Positions 51,062 through 62,400 of a stretch of DNA of 64,000 bases are shown here, one piece after another (position 1 is the first letter of the stretch; every line of letters starts with the position of its first letter). The notes below the pieces were generated by a model. The model searched no databases. It was not told the origin of the DNA and saw only the letters and a program-made list of their open reading frames with translations. A program made the translations under genes and the position numbers. Source of the DNA: Voacanga thouarsii (Eukaryota > Streptophyta > Magnoliopsida > Gentianales > Apocynaceae); the NCBI GenBank assembly GCA_026120185.1, contig JANUWF010001179.1, positions 2,707,501-2,771,500 of the forward strand. Direction: 5' to 3'.

Positions 51062-52591
51062 TGTTAGGATTCGTGGACTCCTAAACGCGGAAAACATCCA
51101 CGAATCCCTCCGAGGACCTAAGTAAACGATTAAGAAGATCTAAGATTTAAGAATTATCTCTGGTTGCTGTAATCGAAATCCTTCGATTCTGATTGCGCTG
51201 TTGTACATTCAACCCGAACAATCACCAGACGCTACAGTATGCGAACGTCCTCTATCGGATACACACCGCGAACTCACTCGATACCCGGGGAGTGCTAGCA
51301 CCTAGGGTTTGAGAGGTTTTTTTTTTCCTCTTCTGGTAGAGAATGACACGAATGTTCTCAACCGAAAAATTGGACTCTTGAAAAGACGGCTAGGGTTTTC
51401 TTAAAAACCCCCGAACCTCTTAGAATCCAACCCTAATAATATCTTATCCTATTCTAATTTAAATTTAAATTAAATTAAAACTGATATGATAAGATTCTGT
51501 CATTATGTCGGTAATTTAACTAATTAATTTACCGAGTTTGATTCTTATAATCTGGACATCATCCAGATACATCGAATGTGGACATATTTCCAGATTCATT
51601 GTATCTGGTAAATTTTTTAAGTACGATTAACTTAGACATATTTTCAAATTCATCGAATCTAGTCACTAGAAAAATAACCTAACAAGTTCGCTTATTGTGT
51701 AACCCTATAGGTTCATTTAACACTGGCAGTGTGCCTAAATCATATTTAAATGGCCCACAAGTTATAAGCGATTTCTAGCAAAACATTATAACTATCCAGG
51801 TTAAATGAAGATCGGTGATCTCTTTGAACCAAACCATAATTTTATATTTAGTTCTTTTGTCACACGATATCCAGATTAAGCATAAGTCACGGAGCATGTC
51901 ATCCTTATTAAGCTTAATCAATTATTTCTTGATTTCATAGTAGACTATTCAAACAAATGATATCAATAGCTTAGATTGATATATTTGAGCACGGCCATGC
52001 ATTTTTTTAACAGTCTAACTTATCAAGGGGCCCATGGATATCTCTCCCATAATTGAGAGGGACAAATTCCTTCACAATTAATCATATTCCTCTCCTTGAT
52101 TTATTCTATATCCAACAGTAGTCTAATTTATTATCTGGTTAAAGACAACTTTAGACAATGTCAAAATATAGAATTTATCAAGTAGGAAACTATGATGAAT
52201 TTAGGTCGAAGGACTTTCAATATTATTATGGCTAGAAGGTACTTATGACATATTCCATGAAGTACTCTCACAGTGGGTCATATCCAATACAATGTTCTCT
52301 AACATTTATTTATGTCTTGACTCGATATCACAAATATCCATGGCCAGTAAAACATAGCCATCAAGTTACAAACATACTAATCTTAATTTATTATTATTCC
52401 AATAATAATAATCGATCAGGGACAATTTTAGAATAGTCATTGTATTCATTGTAGGGTTTTACTATCAAGTCACGTACTTGATGACCACAAAACAAAACTC
52501 ACTATTCATGGAAAGGAAAGCCTCATATTATTATATAAAACATAATGATAATAGTATAAGTACAAATTGACTCTAGGGCATATCCCCAACA
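51062..52591 (-). mobile_element. Solo LTR of family C inside the large CACTA
   Basis: The minus-strand start is TGTTGGGGATATGCCCTAGA and the end CGAATCCTAACA. It is 1530 bp and matches the split LTR at 11061-14350 end to end. Flanks are AACAG (51057-51061) and CACAG (52592-52596), a target duplication with one change. No internal domain remains. Confidence 0.9.
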
Positions 52592-52870
52592 CACAGTGCA
52601 CGTGAACCAGAAGTTAGATTAGTGTACAAAATGTTTAAGAACGTGTACTCTGCTAGAAGTGTACAATAATATATGTATGTCGTACAACTATTAAGGATTT
52701 GGTGCATATTAACCGCGCACACCTAATAATTTCAATCTGATTTCACATTTTTCCCCTCTCTCGGACTTTTTTCAATCTCCCGACATTTTTTTGGGGTTAG
52801 TTCTTTTTTTTTTTCTTGTTATAAAACTTCTATTATAACATTTTGATCATGTCACTAAAGATTATTGAGT

Positions 52871-52909
<39 letters not shown>

Positions 52910-53099
52910 CTTGACAATTCTCAAAATGTCACAATATGATTCTAAAAATATACTAAATTTTATATTGATAATCAGGTATGGTTTTGATTATGTCTATTGT
53001 GACATTAAAATAAAAAAAGCCACAAAACTTAATTTCTAATGACATGTTAAACAAAATGTCATAATAAATGTGTCATAACAACCTGTTTTTCTAGTAGTG
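52592..53099. repeat. Right end of the large CACTA with subterminal motifs
   Basis: Contains ATGTCACTAAAG, AATGTCACAATATG, ATTGTGACATTAA and AATGTCATAATAAATG, then the terminal inverted repeat. A (TA)n run is at 52877-52903. Confidence 0.8.
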
Positions 53100-53102
53100 A
53101 GC

Positions 53103-56100
53103 CCACATTAACAAATATGAGAGAAGGAAATATCTTCAAATCTCAAAGCCAAATATATAAGTAGATTGAACAATTTGAAGAATAGGAAAAACCAAAGTAG
53201 TATTCAGAGTACTGAATAAATTCCTGAACTCTTTTCCACAAAATAACTGAAAAACACCAACTCCCTCAAACCTAACCAAACACCTATATTTCCAAATCCC
53301 CTAGAAAGTCCTAGCCAAACAACCATAGAAAAAAGATGAGGATGGGCCGGCGAAAACCACCAACAAGAGAAAAACTAATCAAGCTGCAAAGAAGCCGCAT
53401 AACTACTAAAAATCCCAAGAATTTTAGCAGTTCTTACCCAAAAATCACAAACCATAGGACAATGAAGAAAGATATGATCACAATTTTCAACAACTCGATA
53501 ACAAAAACTGCACTGGGAGCATATCTGAAAACTAATATGCTACAAAACACAATCCAGGTGTAAAATTTCATTACATAGCTTTCACAAAAATAGTTCGACC
53601 ACTGGCTGAATGCCAAGAGCTTTGATGACCTTTATCAATCCAAAACAAGCTTTAGCAGGCTGAATAATTTTCCATTTGATGAAGAGCACTAAATCATAAC
53701 ATCATCTTCATCCAAGGGTTGTAGTAGCGGTAAAGAGGTAAGGATATGAAAGGCAATATCATTATCAACTATAGTTAGTATCCGACTAACATCCCAAAAG
53801 CTATTTGATAAACAGTCTCCAACTCTCAACTCAGAATGGGAGACAAAAGAATTAATATTGCACAGTGTCCCCAGCTCTGTCCACTGATCACACCAAAACG
53901 AACAAGATCCGCCTACTAGTTTGTATGATATGTGAGGCTTAGTCTTTGGAGCATCTTGAGCAATTGCTTCCAAACCGGTGAACAAACTTGAGGCATAGTC
54001 ACTTGAGAAACATGGCAACTCATAGGAACATACTTAGCCCATATGAAGCTAGCCTAAAATGATATTTTTAGCTTTAAATTCCACCATAATTTCATAGAGA
54101 AAGCTTGACGTATATCCCCCTAAGTTTTGCAAATCTAAGCCATTCTCATCCCACGGGAAGCTTACCGACTCCCAATTTCTCTAATGCCTTCTTTGCCCAT
54201 ATTCCAGAGTAACCTAAAAGAAAAAAGTGAAAAAACTCTCAAGCTTATCAAAAACCGCCTTATGAGGAGCCAACACATGCATAATATGTAATGGAACATA
54301 TGAGCTGGAGGCACCTTGCCTAACATAAAGCTTTAAATTTCCAATCTTACATCCTTTTCTTGACCTTATCAATTCAACACTGAATGAAGACCCTCTTAGA
54401 AACCCTTGAATATAGGATATCCTAGATAAGTAAAAGGTTGAGCTCTTCTAGTGAAGCCCAACTCACACTCAACAAAGAAAGACCTCCAAGCTGAAGCCCT
54501 AGAAAAAAAAAATAATAAGGAATATGCCCTTTACACATTTAGGAGATGGCCCAAAACCTCCTGATAATCATTTAGAATACCCTTAATCACTTAAAGCAAT
54601 ATCTTATCTCTAGTCGTAAATATCATCATATCATCAGCAAAGCTCAAATGAATATCTGCAAAAGACCTCCTAGGTACCAAGAATGGAATAAAAACCCCTT
54701 CATCCAATTTTACATCCACATATCGAGATTGCAATTCTTGGGTTGAAATAAACAAAGTAGTTGAAAGAGGATATCCTTGCCTAATTCCTATAGTAGATTT
54801 AAAATACTCTGCACTTTCTCTATTTATTAACATTAAAAACTAATAATTTGAACGACAATTACACATAGATGAATAACATGATGACTAAATCTAAACTTAC
54901 CCATAACTTTCAAAAGAGAAGACCAAGAAACACTATCAAAGGTTTTCATCATATCAAGCTTTAAAACCACATTATAACCTTTAGCTTTTTTATCAGTAGA
55001 ATTCATTAACTCTTGAGCCAATAAGATATTGTCATAAATATCCCTGCCTTGCACAAAATTACCCGAGTTGGATGATATCAACTTAGGCAACAAAACTCCA
55101 ATCATTGTAGCCAAAACTTTTGTAATTATCTTATTACAATAATTACAAACACTAATAGGCCTAAAATGGGAAAAAGATGTAGCAGCTTGCATTTTAGGTA
55201 TAAGTACCAACATAGTACTAATAAATATTTTTGGAAAAGGGACGCCTGAAAAAAAAAATCCTGAATAGCATGCAAGACATCTTGAGTAATAAGATCCTAA
55301 CATAGCATATCAAAGACCCCAAAAAATCCATCAAGACTAAGTGCACTCTCCATTCCCAAAGAAAACACAACTTCCTTAACCACTGCCATAGTAGGCAAAA
55401 GCGCAAGAGCATAGTTTTCATCTCGAGTAACTAAATTTAGAATAGAATCAAACATCCAACTTTGAGGTATAGAAGAAGAGTTCACAAAAGAGGCTAGTAA
55501 ATTCTGAAAAAACTAGACAGTGGTATTGTGAATATTTGCTTGAGTAGAAAGGTTATGCCCTCTCTTATCACAAATAGATATAATAACCAGCTTCCACCTC
55601 TTAGATTTATAATAATCATGGAAAAATTTTGCACTAGCACCCCCATCTTTGATCCATTTAATGCAGGACTTCTCCCTCCAAAACTATTCCTCACACTTCA
55701 AATGAAAAGCTAAATTAGCTTTGGCAGCATTATAATTATGCCTATCAAACAAAGACAACAAATTCTCAAACTTGAGTTCTATTTTCAACATCTCATCCTC
55801 AGCATCTTTTACATTCTGGAAAAGATTGCCAAAAATCATTCTATTCCATTCCTGCAATACCTTCTTAATAGATTTTAACTTAAACCATAAAAGTTGCTAC
55901 CAGGCCTTCTTGGCCCCTTTATGGAATTGTGAATAGTGAGTCCACATCTTCCGAAACCAAAAAGCCTATGTAAAAATAATATTGGCAACAATTTGTGATC
56001 TGATCCACTTCTACTAAGATAAGTCACTTTAGAGCTATGAAAAAGTGAATCCCACAGAGGGTTAATTAAAACCCTATCCAACCTCTCAAAACAAGGGCAC

Positions 56101-56650
56101 TCCACCTTTCTAGCCTAAGTATATTTACTCCCTAGATACTCTAAAGTTCTCATTGAGCAAGCATCCATCAAACTTGTGAAATCAAACATGGCATTAAGAT
56201 TAGGCATACAAGATCCCAAATACTCCAAAATAGCTGCTATAGCATTAAAATCACCACCTATCATCCACAGGCACATGACAGAAGGCGAGATACTTATCAA
56301 GAAACCCACAAATCAAACCTTACTTGATGCCTACAAGAAGCATACATAATAGAGCATAACACAGATTACCCATTAAACATAGCAATAGACAAATGAACAA
56401 ACTGTTGATGATTTACCAATACTGTAACATCCATATAGTCCCTCTAAACCCAGATTTTGGAAGTTAAATTAACAAAATAATACTGAAAACCTAATTTTAA
56501 AGCAACTTGAGATAAAGTAGAAACATCCGTCATAGGCTCAAGAATTCCAAAAACAAATAAATTATGCTCACGAATCAATCCCTTCAGTCTCCTAATAGAC
56601 AATTGGTTAGCTAACCCTCTAATATTCCATATAAAAATATTCATCATTAG
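53103..56650 (-). pseudogene. LINE ORF2: endonuclease and reverse transcriptase, broken
   Basis: ORF2 nicks the target and copies the element RNA there. The start at 56647 reads MNIFIWNIRGLANQLSIRRL, an endonuclease N-terminus with the conserved WN-RGL. FERLDRVLINPLWDSLF (about 56080) marks its C-terminal part. Reverse transcriptase blocks are FRPISVCNYCNKIITKVLA (55180), VVLKLDMMKTFDSVSWSSLL (54985), and a GIRQGYPLSTTLF block (54790) followed by HLSFADDMMIFTT (54640); the F-A-D-D catalytic motif is kept. Further on are fragments of the zinc-binding region (53560-53690: DKGHQSSWHS). At least eight stops or frame breaks make it inactive. Confidence 0.87.
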
Positions 56651-57059
56651 TTAACATTAGAGAAGGAATTATGAGGGAGCTTTGCTTTACGGTGTGGTTG
56701 AATTCCAACTTCTGGAATTCCTCATTTCTTCTTTCTTTGACCTTGAATGACTAAAGCTATCTTCTTTTGCTACATCATAATATCTAAGAAATTTTGAAAA
56801 TTAGCTCATACTGGACTGGATTCGGTGTTTGACTTGCATGCTCGATCATGAGGCAAAAGGACTAAAACAATAGATTGGTCATCAAGTAAGAGATCTTCGT
56901 GATCTCTTTTCTTGTGTAGACTTGGCAAAACAACCTCCAGATCAATACCCTCTTGTTCGTGAATAGCCATAATAGTTTGAGACAATTGATTTGAAACATC
57001 AAGAGCAATAGCCCATAACATTCCCTACTCAGCATCAGGAATTGATGTTCGAAGCCCAA

Positions 57060-58135
57060 CTACTGCGATTACCATCATAGTGTCCTAAAGCTATTTTTGG
57101 GCGCAAATGTTGTTGTATAGTTCAATCAACTTCATTAGCTATATGTTTCGGAGCATGATTAGGTTGCTTCCTAACAACATCTATCATAATATGTTTCTAG
57201 TCATGATGGGCTCAGGGTTAGCAATAACATCCTTCTCAGCATCTACATCACTGCGATACTGTAAATTCGAAACCCTAATATCATAAACCCTAGGAATATC
57301 CTGATCAATTGGATCAGTACTACCCGCCTCATTACTAGAGCCAGTCGAATGGGGCATTCGATGATTTTTTGAAGACTGCGAATCCTTATGTGCACCGGAC
57401 GAATCAATATCAATCACCTCATTTGCTTTTAGCGATTCTGGGCCTGTATTAAGGTTTTTAACAAGCTTCTTCACCCATTGCTCCACTGTCTTGTGATCTT
57501 TTTGCTGAACTCATTCTTTTGATTGTGGATGTAGATGTTCAAAACATTCAAAATCTAAATATCCAATCTGATGACAATTTCTACAATAAGAAGGTAACTT
57601 TTCATATTGGTCTGATTAGTAGAAACCAACCTCCTTAGAACCAATCCAAATCTGCTTTGGCAATGGCTTTAATAAGTCCAACTCAATGCATACCCTAGCT
57701 ATACTAGGATGAGATAACTGGGTAATGGCCTCATCTAGTTTAAGGAGACGGCCAACCACTGAAGCAATAAAGAACAAAATAGGTTTTGTGAAAAGATACA
57801 ATGGCAGATGTTCAAAAGAGATCCACAAAGGGACCACTGGTCGATTAGATGTCATTCTAAAATCTGGAGTCCATTTAAGTATCCTTATTGGGAAACCCAT
57901 AAGGACCAAAAAAATTCTTCATCCATAACTTGAGAAAGTCCTCCTCTCGAGCAGGCCTTGTCTTGGGATTTAAGCAGCCTATTTGAACTTTACCCTTCAA
58001 TCCATTCGGTCTCTAATAGCTTCCACAGAAGGATGTCCCTATGAAAATTTTCCAATCAAAGCAAATTTGAAAGGCTCTGCTAATGTAGCCAATTTTGAAT
58101 CAGACAAAAAAATTGTAGGTTCTTATTTTCTCTAA
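57060..58135 (-). pseudogene. LINE ORF1: DUF4283 domain and zinc knuckle, broken
   Basis: ORF1 encodes the RNA-binding protein of plant L1 elements. Minus strand from about 58120: LSDSKLATLAEPFKFALIGK, then GHPSVEAIRDR, a frame shift, then FPIRILKWTPDFRMTSNRPV and VPLWISFEHLPLYLFTKPIL (57900-57770), the DUF4283 pattern. A zinc knuckle follows at 57590-57545: CRNCHQIGYLDFEC, where Tyr stands at the His ligand, a CAT-to-TAT change. The tail (57486-57184) is polar, for example IDIDSSGAHKDSQSSKNH, as is usual. ORF2 starts about 400 bp further on. Confidence 0.82.
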
Positions 58136-58180
58136 GAAATAGGCTTAACTCCGCAGTAAGCAGTGGATCATCGAAGCCAT

Positions 58181-59316
58181 TGAAAGAAAAGAAAAGGATC
58201 ACTTCCCCAAGGCCACGTTAGAAGGAATAGTTCAGTTAGGTAAACAAAATTCAACTGCGTTGATCTCTCACTTTAATGATACCCCTTATCTAAAATCATA
58301 CAATATGCTCCAGTCATGATTTATCCCAATGCGTTGTTCAATCAAAATCATACTCATCGATTAGATCTAAGACCCTATCATGCAATCATATATTCTATGT
58401 CTCAAATGTGAAATAAAACCCATCAAGTAATATCCTTAGTCAGTTACTATCTTAACTATGCATATAACCATCTTTATAAATATCGACCTAATCATAGAGT
58501 CCTTGATCTATCGAGTAGACAAATAGTACTCTCCTTCAACTCATATTCATAACAAAAGACCATCAAGATCATACAACAACGTAATCCTCATCTCCTATGA
58601 TCATGTTATTAGCAAAGCATGTCCATGAATATAAACCATCACACCAATAAAAGATTAATCAATTGCATAACTTGAATTCTCCAAGATTATACTTTTCTCA
58701 AGATATATTCATCTAACTCTTAAGATCACAACTTATCTATCCCACAATATTCAATCAACGGAATCATCCATGCAAGTACCTTAAATAGGTTGTAAAGTTT
58801 ACCTTTTAGTAGTATGGGTCTATAGAAATCAAAATTTGACTCATTTGATCAACAAGTTGAATCCTTTGTGAGAATAGAAGAACTTACTTAGATCTTCTAG
58901 GGTCTTCCCAATGTTCACAAGAGAAAAGAGAAGAATCCAAGCCCCCCTGGTTTCGAACAAGAAGAAGAAAAGTGAAGAGAAGAGCGACCTAGGTGGAAAG
59001 ATTGATTTACCTTGGGAATACCATGGGAGAAGTAGATGGTGTTTCGGTTTTGGGCGCAAAGGGCATTTCTGTGTTTCAACTTTGTTTCATGAGTGGTTAG
59101 CTGTATGCTCGTTATTTCAGTTGTGAGAATTTAAGGGTAGCCAAACGTTTGCTGTATAAAGGAGTTGATGCTTTATTTTGATGACTTGATTTTGCTGGTA
59201 TGTCTGCAGGCCAGCAGGGAGTAATGGTTTAGGTGTGATTCGGTTTTTGGTGCAAATAAGTGGGTTTCGATTTTGCCGTATGTTGTACGTGAGTGTAGGC
59301 TAAAGTTGCCGTTGAA
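58181..59316 (-). repeat. Probable 3' part of a gypsy LTR, left border unknown
   Basis: No coding sequence recognised. Phrases near 58860-58930 resemble the promoter-proximal part of long gypsy LTRs. It is most simply the continuation of the minus-strand LTR that starts at 61892. Short open frames at 58841 and 58911 overlap on opposite strands and look accidental. Confidence 0.35.
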
Positions 59317-59547
59317 ATCTGCTATAATTGCCGCAAATTCTGGAAAATGGTGCCATTTTCTTCCGAAATTCCGATAGTAGGGTGACCCAGGACAAATTAC
59401 TGAATGTAGCGAGGTTGCATTCGCAAAATGCGACCTCACTTCATGAGGTCGCATTTTGCAAATACGACCTCCGTCAGCATTTTTCTATATCAGAAAATAA
59501 TGTTTTCTGGAAAATTAAGTTGTTCTGCAATTTCTTGTGCGACCCAT
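59317..59547 (+). repeat. Inverted repeat, left arm
   Basis: Pairs with 60131-60420 in reverse orientation. Shared blocks include AAAATGGTGCCATTTTCTTC, GAAATTCCGATAGTA and GGCATTTTTCTATATCAG (with one change). It holds a perfect 16-bp hairpin, 59423-59438 with 59444-59459. Confidence 0.85.
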
Positions 59548-59677
59548 GTGATATCCTCTATTCTGCATATGATTTGTTGCAATTGGTGCAGTGGATCACT
59601 GCGACAAGCTGATTCCCCCCACAATATTGCAAGCAAAATGCGGGCTTAGCTTCTAGAAAATTCATCCGAAGCAAACA

Positions 59678-60030
59678 CTATTGCTGTTGATAAAGAGCCA
59701 TTCCTGCTGAACGTGGCATACCATTCTGGTTGTGCATTGGCATCACCCCAGGTCCTATTTCAAGAGGCATACTTCTAGGGGGAAGTAAGGATGATTGTGC
59801 ATCTGCTGCATGGGCATCGATGGAGGTACTAATGTCACAGATGAGTTCCAGTTTCCAGAAGATTGAGGTGCTACAGGGCCTTCAGGAGCTGGTGGATATT
59901 GGGCACCACTGTAAGGGTGACCACTGGGACCTCCCATTGCCATTGGTTGCTGCCCCAGGATTGACGGTTGAGCATTCATCACAAGGGCAGCATTTGTAAA
60001 TGTATAGTCTCTTCTTCGATCATTATTAAC
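59678..60030 (-). pseudogene. Captured 3' end of an unidentified host gene
   Basis: The minus strand begins after an acceptor-like TTGATTTTAG at 60031 and reads VNNDRRRDYTFTNAALVMNA, then PSILGQQPMAMGGPSGHPYS and GAQYPPAPEGPVAPQSSGNW. A one-base shift near 59815 moves it to a frame reading LPPRSMPLEIGPGVMPMHNQ and ending MALYQQQ with a stop at 59678. The Pro/Gly/Met/Gln-rich composition is that of a disordered C-terminus, as in many RNA-binding or transcription proteins. It is not a retroelement domain. It lies between inverted repeats in a gypsy LTR, so it is a transposon-captured fragment. I cannot name the parent gene. Confidence 0.6.
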
Positions 60031-60130
60031 CTAAAATCAACACGTGCTATCAAATGTAATCACCATTTTTTAAATTTTGATTCACTTATCAATCGAAGTT
60101 TTGAACAGAAGCCTTCACAAACTAAAGGAC

Positions 60131-60420
60131 CATGGGCAAGTTTGGTTGCACAAGAAATTACAGAACAGCAGGGAAAGATGGACAGTAAGGTCGCATTCGT
60201 GGAATGCAACCTTATTCAATTTTCCAAAAAACATTCTTTGCTGATATAGAAAAATGCCGACGGAGGTCACATTTTGCAAATGCGACCTCATAAAGTGTGG
60301 TCGCATTCGCAAAATGCAACCTCACTACATTTGGAAATATCTCCCAGGTCACCTTACTATCGGAATTTCTGAAGAAAATGGCACCATTTTTCAGAATTCT
60401 CGTATAATTGCAGAAGGATT
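60131..60420 (-). repeat. Inverted repeat, right arm
   Basis: Reverse-complement partner of 59317-59547, about 60 bp longer because of an extra GGTCGCATTCGTGGAATGCAACC segment (60188-60212). It has the same hairpin-forming GAGGTCACATTTTGC/GCAAATGCGACCTC theme at 60274-60300. Confidence 0.85.
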
Positions 60421-61208
60421 GTCGGTCGTGTATTTGTGCAAGCGCGCCGAATGAAAACTACTGAAATCTGGTTTTGTTTGCTTTCGTATGAATAGGTGAA
60501 CACTGGCTGAAACTTGCTGTAGTAAAGGGTCCAAGGTTCTCAACTATGTGCGAACAAGTGCTGCTCGAGAATTGGCATTCGGGATTGTGGTGCTTTTGTA
60601 GGTGTGTCAGTTGTGTTTTGAGTGAATGTGCGGAAGGGACAAAAGTGCTGAAGTTTGGTGTTTTAGCGATGTAGTTTAGATAGGTAATTATTCTACCTAA
60701 TAAGAGATAATAAGGGTTTAAAAAAATCCTGAGAAGATATGATGGAGAACAAAGAAACACTTCCAGCTGTCGTGAAAATTATTTACTGCCGGTTCGAGTA
60801 TTTAGAGGAAAAAAACTTGGGCGGCCAAAATTTTCAGGGAGGAGAAGAGCTCTACTTGAAGAAAAATTCTTGATTAGCAAGGAATTAAAATTGTAAAGTA
60901 TATTATAAGGTTTCCTAGCTACTCCAAGAGTTTCAATTGAACATAATTAGCTTTATATGTGGCGGCCAAAGTTGGAAATTTTCCAAAAAAACTATCAGAA
61001 GCTATTTACCTAGAAAAAAAAAAGTTTAAAGAAGATAATTGGAATCTATTTTAAAGATAAAAGTTGGAATTCTTTTTATATAAATACTAAAAGAAGTTTA
61101 ACTAAAGAAAATCACAAGTTATTGGTAAAATTATATTATTATCCACTTAAACTAAATTCCAGGAGATAATTACCCTAGGTGACAAGCTTGGAAACTTAGG
61201 GATAATTT

Positions 61209-61231
61209 TGTGTGTGTGTGTGTGTGTGTGT
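61209..61231 (+). repeat. (TG)n microsatellite
   Basis: Uninterrupted TG dinucleotides in the LTR. Confidence 0.95.
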
Positions 61232-61357
61232 ATAGACACACACATTGATAGGATAAAATATGAAAGTGGGTTTTGTTTTAAATATAATAATTCAATTATT
61301 TAGATAGATAAACTTTATAAAAGAAATTAGCAACAAAAAAAAATAGAAGATATTTCC

Positions 61358-61360
<3 letters not shown>

Positions 61361-61406
<46 letters not shown>
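61361..61406 (+). repeat. (TA)n microsatellite
   Basis: Pure TA run in the LTR. Confidence 0.95.
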
Positions 61407-61407
<1 letters not shown>

Positions 61408-61525
61408 CATTATCATTCAGAAATTCAAGGGGAATAAAACACCAAATGGGTAGGGAAACACAATCAAGTGGCGGCTAGGAGGGAGAATTTTGGCCAAGGA
61501 AAAGGAAAATAGGCCAGAAGAAAAT

Positions 61526-61610
61526 GAATATAAATTGGGGTTCGAACTCTGGTTGCAATGAATCACAAACCAAGTTTTTATCCATTCAACCACAATAACT
61601 TTTATGTAAA
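61526..61610 (-). promoter_or_regulatory. tRNA-promoter-like A/B-box motif inside the LTR
   Basis: The minus strand reads GTGGTTGAATGGATAAAAAC and, about 25 bases later, GAGTTCGAACCCC, close to polymerase III A and B boxes. It aligns with 23689-23752 in another LTR family member. Confidence 0.35.
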
Positions 61611-61892
61611 TATGCCCAAATAAAATTTTCTTCACCTTCATCCCAATCATTTCATGTACCAATATGAATTCTAACCCCAAAATAATTCTCCTATCCCAAC
61701 TATGGAATTATTACGAGCTTACTAGGCAACTCACATACACATAAGTAAACACCATGCAAAATAGACATATACAAATAAACACAACCATCAAACACATAGA
61801 AAAATATTTTATAAATCCATATGCACATATAAATGCCATACTAAACCTATTTTTCGCAAGTGCGAAGGTTTGGGTTCAGACTAGGTATTACA

Positions 61893-61905
61893 TCCTCCCC
61901 TCCTT
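61893..61905 (-). other. Polypurine tract
   Basis: AAGGAGGGGAGGA on the minus strand, immediately before the LTR start at 61892. Confidence 0.85.
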
Positions 61906-61929
61906 AAAAGAATTTCGTCTTGAAATTCA

Positions 61930-62400
61930 AAGTATCATATCTCTATAACAATTCCAGATACTTCCGCCTCATCTAATCTTCGGTCTCCCAGGTAGCATCT
62001 TGTGTACCGTGATAATCCCACAAAACCTTTACCATGGGAATCTACTTATTCCAAAGCATCTTAACATTTCTGTCCAAAATCATTATTGGCTTCTCGACAT
62101 AACTCAGATTGGGTTGTAGAATTAATGGTTCTTCGTTAAGCACATGTTCTAGGTCAGGATGATATTTCTCTAATTACAATACATAGAACACATCATATAT
62201 TCTAGTTAAACCCTTCAGCAAATCTAAGTGATAAGCTACAGGTCTGATTCTCTCAGTAATTGGGAATGGTCCTAAATATCTCGGACTAAATTTCCCTCCT
62301 TTCGGATACTTCAAGATTCCTCGACTAGGAGTCAACTTCAAGAATGTTTGGTCTCCTACTTGGAACTCCAATTCACTCCTATTATCTGCATAACTCTTAG
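61930..62400 (-). pseudogene. Chromovirus pol C-terminus: integrase tail and chromodomain, broken
   Basis: The minus strand reads YADNRSELEFQVGDQTFLKL (from about 62395), then GGKFSPRYLGPFPITERIRP and VAYHLDLLKG, the integrase GPY/F module. Next come a stop after FYVL, then KYHPDLEHVLNEEPLILQPN, LSYVEKPIMILDRNVKMLWN and IPMVKVLWDYHGTQDATWET. That is the chromodomain-like tail which in live elements directs integration to heterochromatin. The aromatic positions Y (LSYVE), W (VLWDYH) and W (ATWE) are visible. The upstream integrase core is missing beyond 62400, so the element is truncated. The polypurine tract and LTR follow directly. Confidence 0.9.

Larger units (their letters stand above)
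53103..58180 (-). mobile_element. Decayed L1-type LINE
   Basis: A minus-strand non-LTR retrotransposon with ORF1 (DUF4283 and zinc knuckle) and ORF2 (endonuclease, reverse transcriptase, zinc-binding region). The left side ends exactly at the large CACTA (53099). The RNase H end and poly-A tail are missing there and may be the fragment at 38540-38825. Many stops and frame shifts are present throughout. The 5' limit at about 58180 is where ORF1-like sequence fades. Confidence 0.85.
60421..61892 (-). repeat. 3' LTR of a minus-strand gypsy (chromovirus-like) element, 5' portion
   Basis: On the minus strand the LTR starts TGTAATACCTAGTCTGAACC at 61892, right after the purine-rich AAGGAGGGGAGGA. 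It contains (TG)n at 61209-61231, (TA)n at 61361-61406 and a tRNA-promoter-like motif at about 61526-61610. The LTR probably continues left past the inverted-repeat insertion. Confidence 0.75.

Noticed and set aside
58841..59126. Opposed open frames near 59000
   Set aside because: Same bases open on both strands, no domain, and the surroundings look like LTR sequence.
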